DNA of 64,000 nt, taken from the NCBI RefSeq assembly GCF_000334455.1, contig NZ_BANX01000032.1, forward strand, positions 1-64,000. Reading direction: 5' to 3'. How positions within the stretch are numbered: the first letter of the stretch is position 1; each line of letters begins with the position of its first letter. The translations under genes and the position numbers were made by a program. The notes under the pieces are model-generated. The model did no database searches. It saw only the letters and a program-made list of their open reading frames with translations, and was not told the origin of the DNA. Positions 33,440 to 41,331 of the stretch are shown one piece after another. This DNA comes from Gordonia soli NBRC 108243 (lineage in GTDB: Bacteria > Actinomycetota > Actinomycetes > Mycobacteriales > Mycobacteriaceae).

Positions 33440-35106
33440 CGCCGGTGCGCCCCCACGTAGGTCTCCTCGGTTCCGGTGGCCGGCGCCACGGTCGCCGTCG
33501 CCGGGAGGTCGGCCTCGATCGGAGCGGGATCGACCGCTGCGCGACGCTGTTCATCGCCGCTGAGGGTCTTGAGTGCGACCTCCTTGATGAAGAGCACGGC
33601 GACCAGGCTGAGTGCGGCCATCGCGGCGGCGACCAAGAAGATCCGCGCCGTCCCGTCGCCGTAGGCGCCTCGCACGATGTCGGCGATCGGGGCCGGAAGC
33701 TCGTTGAGGTTCGCGAGACCTGCTGTTGCACCGCCGGTCTGACCCGAACCGATGCCGAGTGCGCCGAGTCCCTTGGCGATGAGATCCGTGACGTGGTTGG
33801 ACAGCACCGCACCGAGTACCGAGACGCCCGCGGCGCCACCGAGGGAGCGGAAGAAGGTGACGGTGGAGGTCGCCGCGCCCAGATTCTCGGGACCGACATT
33901 GTTCTGCACGGCGAGGACCAGGTTCTGCATCGTCATGCCCATACCGGTGCCGAGGATGAAGAGATACACGCCGAGCAGCACCATGTCGGTGTGCGCGTCG
34001 ATGGTCGAGAGCAACCCGAAACCGACGGTCATCAGCGACGCGCCGACCACCAGGAATGCCTTCCATCGACCGAACCGGGTGATGAGTTGACCCGACACCG
34101 TCGCCGACAGCATCGACCCGATGATCATCGGCAGCGTCAGAAGTCCTGCAGCGGTGGGAGAGTAGCCGCGAGCGATCTGGAAGTACTGACCGAGGAACAC
34201 CGCGCCACCGAACAGGGCGACACCGACGGCGATGCTGGCGATGGTCGCCAACGCGGTGGTGCGATCTCGGAAGAGTCGTAGCGGGATGATCGGATCCTTC
34301 GCGCGTGACTCGACCCACAGTGCGGCCCCGAGCAAGACCACACCGAGTGCGACGAGACCGTAGGAGATACTCGACGCCCAGTCGAAGCTCTTGCCCGCCA
34401 GCGTGACCCAGATGAGCAGTGTGCTGACACCGGACGCGATGAGCAGCGCGCCCGCGTAGTCGATGGTGACCTCGCGGCGGACGACCGGGATGTTCAGCGT
34501 CCGTTGGATGACGGCGAGCGCGACGATGGCGAGCGGGACGCAGACGTAGAAGGTCCAGCGCCAGCCGAGCCAGCTGGTGTCGACGATGACGCCACCGATC
34601 AGCGGGCCCGCGACCGTCGCTACCGACATGACGGCAGCGATGGGGCCCTGGTAGCGACCGCGTTCGCGCGGACTGAACATCGTGGCGATGACGATGACGA
34701 CCAACGCCTGCAGTCCGCCGAGGCCCAGGCCCTGGATGACGCGGAACCCGATCAGCATCCCCACCGATTGGGAGAAGCCGGCGAGGACGGACCCGAGCGT
34801 GAACAGGAACAGCGACATCTGCACCAGCAGCTTCTTGCTGACCAGGTCGGAGAACTTGCCCCAGATCGGGGTGGTCGCCGTGGAGGCGAGCAGGGTCGCG
34901 GTGATGACCCAGGTGTACTGGTCCTGGGTGCCGTGTAGATCGGTGATGATCGTCGGCAGGGCGTTGCTGACGATGGTCGACGACAGGAACGCGACGAACA
35001 TCCCCAGCAGCAGGCCGACGAGGGCCTCGATCTTCTGCTGGTGCGTCATCGCGACATCCGTGTCGGGTGCCGATCGCGCGACCGGCTGCGCCTCGTGTGC
35101 GCTCAT
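33436..35106 (-). CDS. EmrB/QacA-type 14-helix MFS drug exporter
   Basis: A 556-residue DHA2-family MFS protein. It carries LSSTIVSNALPTIITDL in helix 1 (motif D1), GKFSDLVSKKLLVQMSLFLF (motif A), GFRVIQGLGLGGLQALV and the motif C region VAGPLIGGVIVD. The N-terminal tail (MSAHEAQPV) and the C-terminal tail are cytosolic. GAGGAGG lies just upstream of the ATG at 35106, deciding the start. The divergent MarR gene with paired operators in between suggests MarR-controlled export of a toxic compound, along with the downstream USP. Confidence 0.92.
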   Translation of the reverse strand: MSAHEAQPVARSAPDTDVAMTHQQKIEALVGLLLGMFVAFLSSTIVSNALPTIITDLHGTQDQYTWVITATLLASTATTPIWGKFSDLVSKKLLVQMSLFLFTLGSVLAGFSQSVGMLIGFRVIQGLGLGGLQALVVIVIATMFSPRERGRYQGPIAAVMSVATVAGPLIGGVIVDTSWLGWRWTFYVCVPLAIVALAVIQRTLNIPVVRREVTIDYAGALLIASGVSTLLIWVTLAGKSFDWASSISYGLVALGVVLLGAALWVESRAKDPIIPLRLFRDRTTALATIASIAVGVALFGGAVFLGQYFQIARGYSPTAAGLLTLPMIIGSMLSATVSGQLITRFGRWKAFLVVGASLMTVGFGLLSTIDAHTDMVLLGVYLFILGTGMGMTMQNLVLAVQNNVGPENLGAATSTVTFFRSLGGAAGVSVLGAVLSNHVTDLIAKGLGALGIGSGQTGGATAGLANLNELPAPIADIVRGAYGDGTARIFLVAAAMAALSLVAVLFIKEVALKTLSGDEQRRAAVDPAPIEADLPATATVAPATGTEETYVGAHRR

Positions 35107-35135
35107 GGGACCTCCTCGGAGTCGGGACGCCAGTA

Positions 35136-35178
35136 GTTGCAAGATGCAACCATAGGCATGAAGGTTGCAACTATCAAC
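35136..35178. promoter_or_regulatory. Candidate MarR operators
   Basis: Two inverted repeats: GTTGCA-AGA-TGCAAC at 35136-35150 (perfect) and GTTG-CAACTAT-CAAC at 35164-35178. They lie in the gap between the EmrB pump and MarR genes, close to the pump start, where a dimeric MarR would block transcription. Confidence 0.6.
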
Positions 35179-35290
35179 TAATCTGACTTATTCCCGGACC
35201 CGACCAGCGGCGGGACGAGCCCCGTGGGCTCGGTAACCTACGGCGAGCGGATCGGACGTCCGCGCGTCATCGACACGAGAGGATCGCGCC

Positions 35291-35725
35291 ATGGGCTCCG
35301 ACGACCCGATCGCCGACCTCGAGGAAGCGTTGGTCGACATGTGGCGGCGCGGTCGGATTCGCACGCGTGAACGGGCGCAGGCCATCGACCCGCGACTCGA
35401 TCCGGCGTGCTACCCGCTGCTGATGGTCCTGATGCAGCGCGGTCAGGTCCCGATGTCGGCGATCATCGCCGAGTTGGGGATCGAGAAGTCGACGCTGACG
35501 CGGCAGATCGATTCGGTGGTGCGGCTCGGATTGGTCGAGCGGCAGCCCGACCCCGACGATGCGCGCGTCCGACTGGTGTCGTTGACCGCCAAGGGGCGTC
35601 GACGGTTGGACAAGGTCTCGGTGTCGGCGATCGCGGACTGGCGGGATCGACTGTCGCGGTGGGAGCCCACCGACGTGCGTCGGCTGACCGAGCTCCTGGG
35701 TCGGTTGGCGGAGGATTCGGGGTAG
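35291..35725 (+). CDS. MarR-family transcriptional regulator
   Basis: A 144-residue winged-helix regulator. The recognition region reads MSAIIAELGIEKSTLTRQIDSVVRLGLVER, and the wing is QPDPDDARVRLVSLTAKGRRRL. The N- and C-terminal helices form the dimer. It is transcribed away from the EmrB-USP operon, and the two palindromes between them are the probable binding sites. MarR proteins usually release DNA on binding phenolic or oxidising compounds; the ligand here is unknown. Confidence 0.9.
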   Translation: MGSDDPIADLEEALVDMWRRGRIRTRERAQAIDPRLDPACYPLLMVLMQRGQVPMSAIIAELGIEKSTLTRQIDSVVRLGLVERQPDPDDARVRLVSLTAKGRRRLDKVSVSAIADWRDRLSRWEPTDVRRLTELLGRLAEDSG

Positions 35726-35756
35726 GGCTCGTCTCGGACATCGCGCTGCCGGCTGG

Positions 35757-35833
35757 TGGCCAGAATCTGCCGTGGAGCGGGTGGGCGTGTGGAATATCCA
35801 CATGGCTCCTCGCTGGAGGGCAGTTTTTGGTCG
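35757..35833. repeat. 77-bp palindromic element, copy 1
   Basis: Ends TGGCCAGAATCTGCC ... GGCAGTTTTTGGTCG form an imperfect inverted repeat. The inner arms are TGGAGC and GGCTCC, and the centre is GTGTGGAATATCCACA. Confidence 0.85.
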
Positions 35834-35898
35834 GGGTGGCGCTGGTGGTGGAGGTTCAGTCGGGTTCGGGGTCCCCGGTGCTTGGCACGCCCGATTGG

Positions 35899-35975
35899 TG
35901 ACCACAATCTGCTGCCCACCGGTGCGGCGCGTGCACTATCCACGCGACTGCCCGCTGGAGGGCAGTTTTTGGTCG
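35899..35975. repeat. 77-bp palindromic element, copy 2
   Basis: TGACCACAATCTGC ... GCAGTTTTTGGTCG. Its centre is nearly the same as in copy 3, and the 3' spacer is the same as after copy 1. Confidence 0.85.
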
Positions 35976-36038
35976 GGGTGGCGCTGGTGGTGGAGGTTCA
36001 GTCGGGTTCGGGGTCCCCGGTGCTTGGCTGCCGGCTGA

Positions 36039-36115
36039 TGACCACAATCTGCCGCCCACCGGTGCGGCGCGTGCACTATCCACGCGGTGTCCCGCTGGAC
36101 GGCAGTTTCTGGTCA
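36039..36115. repeat. 77-bp palindromic element, copy 3
   Basis: TGACCACAATCTGCC ... GGCAGTTTCTGGTCA. The right arm CGCTGGACGGCAG is complementary to the left arm of the distant copy at 60366, which shows the ancestral palindrome. Confidence 0.85.
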
Positions 36116-36162
36116 TGCCGCCTTGGGTGAGCCCGGCGACGACCCACCCCCCGACAACAGAA

Positions 36163-36197
36163 CACCACCGACGCCGAGAACCTCGACGTCGGTGGTG
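36163..36197 (-). terminator. Hairpin after the acetate-type symporter gene
   Basis: Stem CACCACCGACG / CGTCGGTGGTG, with a further inner CGAG/CTCG pair, 35 bases past the reverse-strand stop at 36232. No T-tract. Confidence 0.65.
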
Positions 36198-36231
36198 AAC
36201 GATCAACCGGAAGAAAAGACCCGCATCAGCC

Positions 36232-37869
36232 CTAGTGCACGACCGCCTTCTCGGCGCCGACACCGGTCAGCGAGCGGACCTCCATCTCGGCGGCCTTCTC
36301 CGGATCGCTGGCGTCCTTCGTGGTCAGCGTCCCGACGATGCCCAGGATGAAGGCGAGCGGGATGGACACGATGCCGGGGTTGGCCAGCGGGAACCAGGCG
36401 AAGTCGGCATCGGGGATCATCGAGGTCTTCGATCCCGACACCGCGGGTGAGAAGACGATGAGCACGATGGTCGAGATCAGGCCGCCGTAGATGCTCCACA
36501 GTGCACCGCGGGTGTTGAACCGCTTCCAATACAGCGAGTAGACGATGGTCGGCAGGTTCGCCGCCGCGGCGACCGCGAAGGCCAATGCGACCAAGAAGGC
36601 CACGTTCTGACCGTTGGCCAGGATGCCGCCGGCGATGGCGACGATGCCCAGCACCACTGCGGTGATCCGCGAGACCCGGACCTGCTGACTCTCGGTCACC
36701 TTGTTGTTCTTCAGCACGTTCGCGTAGATGTCGTGGGCGAAGGACGCCGACGCGGTGATGGTCAGACCGGCGACCACGGCGAGGATGGTCGCGAAGGCGA
36801 CCGCCGAGATGATGCCGAGTAGGACCACACCGCCCAACTCGAAGGCGAGTAGCGGGGCCGCTGCGTTCTGTCCGCCGGCCGCGTCCAGAATCCGGTCCGG
36901 CCCGACGATCGCCGCCGCGCCGTATCCCAGGACGAGGGTGAACAGGTAGAAGGCGCCGATCAGTGCGATCGCCCAGACCACTGAGCGCCGAGCCTCTTTC
37001 GCGGTCGGGACGGTGTAGAAGCGCATCAGCACGTGCGGCAGGCCCGCGGTGCCGAGGACCAGTGCGATGCCGAGCGAGATGAAGTTGATCTTCGACTCGA
37101 GCGACCCACCGTACTGGGCACCCGGCGCCAGGACGTCACGGGCGGCGACGGCTTCGTCGGTCGAGCCGCCGATCGCGGTCTGCGCCGACCCGAGGATCTC
37201 GGAGAAGTTGAATCCGAACTTGCTCAACACCATCACTGTCATGAACGCGGCTCCGGCGATCAGCAGGACGGCCTTGATGATCTGCACCCAGGTGGTGCCT
37301 TTCATGCCGCCGACGAGCACGTAGACGATCATCAGGATGCCGACCACGCCGATCACCAACGACTGTCCGAGCTTGCTCTCGACATTGAGCAGCAGCGCGA
37401 CGAGTCCGCCGGCACCGGCCATCTGGGCCAGCAGATAGAAGAACGAGACGGTGAGCGTCGACAACGCCGCCGCCATCCGGACGGGACGCTGCTTGAGTCG
37501 GAAGCTCAGCACGTCGGCCATCGTGAACTTGCCGGTGTTGCGGAGCAGTTCGGCGACCAGCAGGAGGGCGACGAGCCACGCCACCAGGAAGCCGATGGAG
37601 TAGAGGAAGCCGTCGTAGCCGTAGACGGCGATGGCGCCTGCGATTCCGAGAAAGCTTGCGGCCGAGAGATAGTCGCCGGCGATGGCGACGCCGTTCTGCG
37701 GCCCGGAGAAGGCTCGCCCACCGGTGAAGAAGTCGGCGGCGGTCGAGTTGTTGCGGCTCGCACGGATCACCACGAACAGCGTGATCAGCACGAAGGCGCC
37801 GAAGATCGCGATGTTGGCGGCCGGGTTGCCGACGGCTGCGGCGAGGACGGTCACGGACTGGTCGTTCAC
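36232..37869 (-). CDS. actP: Cation/acetate-type symporter (SSS family, ActP-like)
   Basis: A 545-residue protein with about 13 helices. It has DFFTGGRAFSGPQNGVAIAGDYLSAASFLG-type and GYDGFLYSIGFLVAWLVALLL segments, and LGTAGLPHVLMRFYTVPTAKEARRS, the landmark of ActP/MctC monocarboxylate carriers. It moves acetate or a related acid with a cation across the cytoplasmic membrane. The GTG at 37869 overlaps the stop of a DUF485 gene, the same arrangement as yjcH-actP in E. coli. The tail VRSLTGVGAEKAVVH is cytosolic. The exact acid is not known. Confidence 0.88.
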   Translation of the reverse strand: MNDQSVTVLAAAVGNPAANIAIFGAFVLITLFVVIRASRNNSTAADFFTGGRAFSGPQNGVAIAGDYLSAASFLGIAGAIAVYGYDGFLYSIGFLVAWLVALLLVAELLRNTGKFTMADVLSFRLKQRPVRMAAALSTLTVSFFYLLAQMAGAGGLVALLLNVESKLGQSLVIGVVGILMIVYVLVGGMKGTTWVQIIKAVLLIAGAAFMTVMVLSKFGFNFSEILGSAQTAIGGSTDEAVAARDVLAPGAQYGGSLESKINFISLGIALVLGTAGLPHVLMRFYTVPTAKEARRSVVWAIALIGAFYLFTLVLGYGAAAIVGPDRILDAAGGQNAAAPLLAFELGGVVLLGIISAVAFATILAVVAGLTITASASFAHDIYANVLKNNKVTESQQVRVSRITAVVLGIVAIAGGILANGQNVAFLVALAFAVAAAANLPTIVYSLYWKRFNTRGALWSIYGGLISTIVLIVFSPAVSGSKTSMIPDADFAWFPLANPGIVSIPLAFILGIVGTLTTKDASDPEKAAEMEVRSLTGVGAEKAVVH

Positions 37870-38222
37870 GGCCGGACCTCACTTTCGAGTTCGTTGCGGA
37901 TGGCCTCGGACTTGGGGTCGAGGTCGCGGTTGGCGAACCGTACGTAGAGGCCGGTGATGAGGAAGGTGGTGACGAACTGCAGCAGGCCGAGGATGATGCC
38001 GACGTTGATGTTGCCCCACACCGAGATCGCCATGAAGTCGTGCGCGAACGCGCCGAGCAGCACGTAGACCGCGTACCAGATCAGGAAGAAGGCGGTCATC
38101 GGGAACACGAAGCGACGGAGGGTGCGCTTCAGGTCTTGGAACTGGGGGCTCTGCTGCGCCTCGATGAACTCCGCGCCGGTGGGCGTGTGTGGAGCTCCGG
38201 GCGGATGCTCGACGGTGGACAC
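37866..38222 (-). CDS. DUF485 membrane protein (YjcH-like partner of ActP)
   Basis: A 118-residue protein with two transmembrane helices (LRRFVFPMTAFFLIWYAVYVLLGAF region and the NVGIILGLLQFVTTFLITGLYV region) followed by the DUF485-type ending YVRFANRDLDPKSEAIR. DUF485 genes regularly precede actP and may support the symporter. The GTG at 38222 follows AGGAGAA and was preferred to longer versions. GTGA overlap with the symporter gene. Confidence 0.85.
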   Translation of the reverse strand: MSTVEHPPGAPHTPTGAEFIEAQQSPQFQDLKRTLRRFVFPMTAFFLIWYAVYVLLGAFAHDFMAISVWGNINVGIILGLLQFVTTFLITGLYVRFANRDLDPKSEAIRNELESEVRP

Positions 38223-38412
38223 TGGGTTCTCCTGTTCGCCGATGGTGGGCTCTGGTCGTCGGATGGTCCGGACACACGACATCTGTGACGGTCCGCTGGA
38301 GAAATCGTCACTGAGGCGCGGATCACACACAACGGCGTGGCCTGGGTCACACGATGAGGTCCGACGAACATGCGGTGGACGGTCGGTGAGCGCCGACGAA
38401 CGGTCTTCTCGG

Positions 38413-40161
38413 TCAGGCGTCGGGGAGTCGTTCGACGCCCATGCCCAGGCGCTCCGGCACGTGCATCCGCGCGAAGATCCGTGCGACGTCGGCCGGCCGA
38501 CGACCTCGCGTCAGCAGGCTGACGCCGACCATCGTCGCGAACGCGAGGGGCACCGTGATCGCCGCCGGATACCCGACCAGGACCGCCGCCCATCCACCCA
38601 GCGCGTCGTCGTCGACCACGCCGGCGATGGCCAGGCTGGTGGCCATCCCCGACGAGAAGCCGCCGACAGCCAGGCCCGCGATGGTGCCGGCCGCGGTGAG
38701 TCCTCGCCACCAGATGCCCAGCACCAGCAGGGGGCACAGCGTGGAGGCCGCGACCGCGAACACGAGGCCGACGGTGCGCGAGAGTTCCAGGGAGGTGGCG
38801 GCGAGCGCGAGACCGATCGGCAACAGGCCGCCGATGAGTGCGGCGATGCGGAAGTCGCGGACCCGCCCGCGCAGCACGTCGGTGGAGAGCGCGCCGGCCA
38901 CGCTCACCAGCAGACCGGAGGAGGTCGCGAGGAACGCCGCGATGGCGCCGGCCGCGACGAGCGCGGCGAGCAGTTGGCCGGGAATGCCGCCGACGGCCGC
39001 GGCCGGGACCAGCAACACCGCGGCATCGGCTGTGCCGGTGATGAGGAGTTCGGGGACGTAGAGACGCGCGAAGACGCCGAGCAGGGTGGGGAAGAGGTAG
39101 AACAGCGACAGTAGGGCGATCACCGCGAGCGCGGTGCGACGAGCCGATCGACCGTCGGGGTTGGTGTAGAAGCGCACCAGCACGTGGGGCAGCCCCATCG
39201 TGCCGAGGAAGGTGGCCACGATCAGTGAGAGCACCTGGTACAGAGGGTGATCGCCGCCCAGTCCGCGGCCGGATTCGATCCAGTCGGCACCGGTGCTCGG
39301 TGCCCCGGCGATCACCGGGGTGGCTGCCCCCGACTGCAGGTGCAGGACCGATCCGGCGGCGAGTGTGTGTCGGCCGGCACCCGGCACGGGCTGATCCCGG
39401 ACGTCGCGTCCGTCGACCGAGCCGGTCACCGTCACACCCTGCGGGTCGGTGACCGCGACGACGACGTCGGTGGTGATGTCGACGGTGGTCTCCTGATTGA
39501 CCCGAGGCGGAGCGGGCGCGCCGAGATCGGAACGGTCGCCGGCGAAGACGCCGAGGAGCACGAGCGCGGGAACGGCGATCGCGGTGAGCTTGAGCCAGTA
39601 CTGGAAGGCCTGCACGAACGTGATCGACCGCATGCCACCGCCGACCACGTTCACGATGACGATGACGCCCACCGCGACGACGCCGACCCAGACCGGCGCG
39701 CCCAGAAGGATGTTCAGGGTCAGGCCGGCACCCTGGAACTGGGGGATGAGGTAGAGCACGCAGACGACGACCACCACCAGCATCGCAGTGGTGCGGGCGG
39801 CACGGGAGCCGAGCCGGAACTCGGCGAAGTCGGGCACCGTGTACGCGCCGGAACGTCGGAGTGGGGCCGCGACGAACAGCAACAGGCCGAGATAGCCGGC
39901 GGTGAAGCCCACCGGGTACCAGAGCGCGTCGGCCCCGTATTTCGCGACCAGCCCGGCCACTCCGAGAAACGATGCCGCGGAGAGATATTCACCCGAGATG
40001 GCTGCGGCGTTCCAGCGTGATCCGACCGATCTCGAGGCGACCAGGAAGTCGGAGGTGGTCCGCGAGAGCCGGCCGCCGTAGGCGCCGACCGCCACGGTCG
40101 CGACGGCTGCGATCGCCAGCGCGGCCGCGGTGGCCGGATCGATCCCGGAGTTCACCGGCAC
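38413..40161 (-). CDS. SSS-family monocarboxylate symporter (MctC-like) with an extracytoplasmic beta-rich insert
   Basis: The 582-residue protein shares DFLVASRSVGSRWNAAAISGEYLSAASFL-type and LGTMGLPHVLVRFYTNPDG motifs with ActP/MctC. It differs by an insert of about 80 residues near positions 210-290 (NQETTVDITTDVVVAVTDPQ and following), which looks like a soluble beta domain placed between helices. Such a domain could bind ligand or envelope. GTG at 40161 follows directly on the stop of the upstream small membrane gene. The LytS/LytTR-type pair upstream probably controls it. Substrate candidates are pyruvate, acetate or propionate (family-based). Confidence 0.87.
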   Translation of the reverse strand: MPVNSGIDPATAAALAIAAVATVAVGAYGGRLSRTTSDFLVASRSVGSRWNAAAISGEYLSAASFLGVAGLVAKYGADALWYPVGFTAGYLGLLLFVAAPLRRSGAYTVPDFAEFRLGSRAARTTAMLVVVVVCVLYLIPQFQGAGLTLNILLGAPVWVGVVAVGVIVIVNVVGGGMRSITFVQAFQYWLKLTAIAVPALVLLGVFAGDRSDLGAPAPPRVNQETTVDITTDVVVAVTDPQGVTVTGSVDGRDVRDQPVPGAGRHTLAAGSVLHLQSGAATPVIAGAPSTGADWIESGRGLGGDHPLYQVLSLIVATFLGTMGLPHVLVRFYTNPDGRSARRTALAVIALLSLFYLFPTLLGVFARLYVPELLITGTADAAVLLVPAAAVGGIPGQLLAALVAAGAIAAFLATSSGLLVSVAGALSTDVLRGRVRDFRIAALIGGLLPIGLALAATSLELSRTVGLVFAVAASTLCPLLVLGIWWRGLTAAGTIAGLAVGGFSSGMATSLAIAGVVDDDALGGWAAVLVGYPAAITVPLAFATMVGVSLLTRGRRPADVARIFARMHVPERLGMGVERLPDA

Positions 40162-40533
40162 TCAGGAGTCATCGTCGACGACGCCCATGAAGTCACGTTC
40201 GGCCTGCTCGGAGAAGCGCACGTAGATGCGTGCTGCGACATACAGCAGCGGGTACAGGGCGACGCCGAGCACGATCCAGTTGGCGCGGATGCCCAGTACC
40301 GTCGCGGTCGCCAGGCCGGGGAACAGCAAGCCGACGAGGGGGATCGCGACGATCACCGCGATGACGCCCAGGCTGAGGCGGAGCGCCAGGCCGAGTTGTG
40401 CCCGCACCAAGCCGCGCACCAGGGCGTCGCCGACCTCCGTCTGCTCCTGCACCTCCACCCGCGTCCGGACCATCCGTGCACCGCGCCGCTGTGAGAGCAC
40501 GACGCGTTCGCGGGCCGCGGGCTGCTCACTCAC
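40162..40533 (-). CDS. Small membrane protein partner of the second symporter (DUF485-like)
   Basis: A 123-residue protein with a charged N-terminus, two helices (LALRLSLGVIAVIVAIPLVGLL and the NWIVLGVALYPLLYVAARIYV region) and an ending VRFSEQAERDFMGVV that resembles the tail of DUF485 proteins (YVRFAN...). The GTG at 40533 overlaps the response regulator stop (GTGA), and its stop abuts the symporter start. It probably assists the symporter in the same way as the DUF485 protein at 37866. Confidence 0.75.
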   Translation of the reverse strand: MSEQPAARERVVLSQRRGARMVRTRVEVQEQTEVGDALVRGLVRAQLGLALRLSLGVIAVIVAIPLVGLLFPGLATATVLGIRANWIVLGVALYPLLYVAARIYVRFSEQAERDFMGVVDDDS

Positions 40534-41327
40534 GCCGACCCCGAGCGGCTCTGCTTTCCGTAGCTGCGCAACGGGTCGCGTACGAGTCGGTCTTTCAGCT
40601 CCCGTACCTGGCGGCGGCTCACCGGGAGTTCCACGGCGTGGGTGTGGCCGTGGGCGCGCATGCCCACCACGGTGGCCGCCCCCGACGTCCGCAGTCCGGA
40701 GACCATGCCCAGTGCCACTAGGTACGACCGGTGCACACGATGGAATCCGTGGTCCCGCCAACGGTTCTCGAGCGTCGTGAGCGGGATTCTGACCAGATGG
40801 GCGCCGCTCTCGCTGTGGAGCCGGGCGTAGTCGCCGACGGCCTCGACCCAGACGATCGAGTCGCGTCGGATCAGCGAGGTGACGCCGCTGAGCTCGACCG
40901 GGATCACATCGTCGGCGAACGCATCGTCCGCAGCGGTGGTGGCAGCGGCCTGGGTGGACTCACGGGCCGCCACCACCCGTCCGACCGCCTCGGCCAGACG
41001 ATCCTCGCGTAACGGCTTCAGCAGGTAGTCGACGGCGCCGACCTCGAATGCGTCCACTGCCCGGTCGTCGTGCGCGGTCACGAACACGATGGCCGGTGGT
41101 GCGCTGTAGCGGCGGAGTACCTCGGCCAACTCCAGTCCGGAGAGCCCGGGCATGTTGATGTCGAGGAAGATCGCGTCGATCGCACGGTCGTTCAGCTCCC
41201 GCAGGGCCGATGTCGCGTCGGTGGCCGCGACGACCTCGGCGATCTCGGGACGGCGGGAGAGGAGATAGGAGACCTCGTCGAGTGCTGGACGCTCGTCATC
41301 GACGGCCAAGACGGTCAGTCCGCCCAT
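40530..41327 (-). CDS. LytTR-type response regulator
   Basis: A 265-residue regulator. The receiver has the acidic pair at residues 10-11, the phospho-acceptor Asp56 (AIFLDINMPG), and Lys in DYLLKPLREDR. The C-terminal LytTR DNA-binding domain (about 150-255) contains IVWVEAVGDYARLHS, TLENRWRDHGFHRVHRSYLV and VSRRQVRELKDRL. It partners with the sensor kinase four bases upstream. By analogy with BtsSR/YpdAB of E. coli, which switch on carboxylate transporters, it probably activates the downstream small membrane protein-symporter genes (inference). Confidence 0.92.
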   Translation of the reverse strand: MGGLTVLAVDDERPALDEVSYLLSRRPEIAEVVAATDATSALRELNDRAIDAIFLDINMPGLSGLELAEVLRRYSAPPAIVFVTAHDDRAVDAFEVGAVDYLLKPLREDRLAEAVGRVVAARESTQAAATTAADDAFADDVIPVELSGVTSLIRRDSIVWVEAVGDYARLHSESGAHLVRIPLTTLENRWRDHGFHRVHRSYLVALGMVSGLRTSGAATVVGMRAHGHTHAVELPVSRRQVRELKDRLVRDPLRSYGKQSRSGSA

Positions 41328-41331
41328 CGCC

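Larger units (their letters stand above)
35726..36231. other. Intergenic block of tandem palindromic repeats
   Basis: No gene is supported. The 506 bases between the convergent marR and SSS symporter genes hold three copies of a 77-bp palindrome (35757, 35899, 36039) with near-identical spacers of 63-65 bases, giving a tandem period of about 141 bases. A separate terminator-like hairpin lies at 36163-36197. Confidence 0.8.

Noticed and set aside
35757..36115. CRISPR array or coding repeat
   Set aside because: Only three units, the spacers are nearly identical to one another, and frames through it are not maintained.
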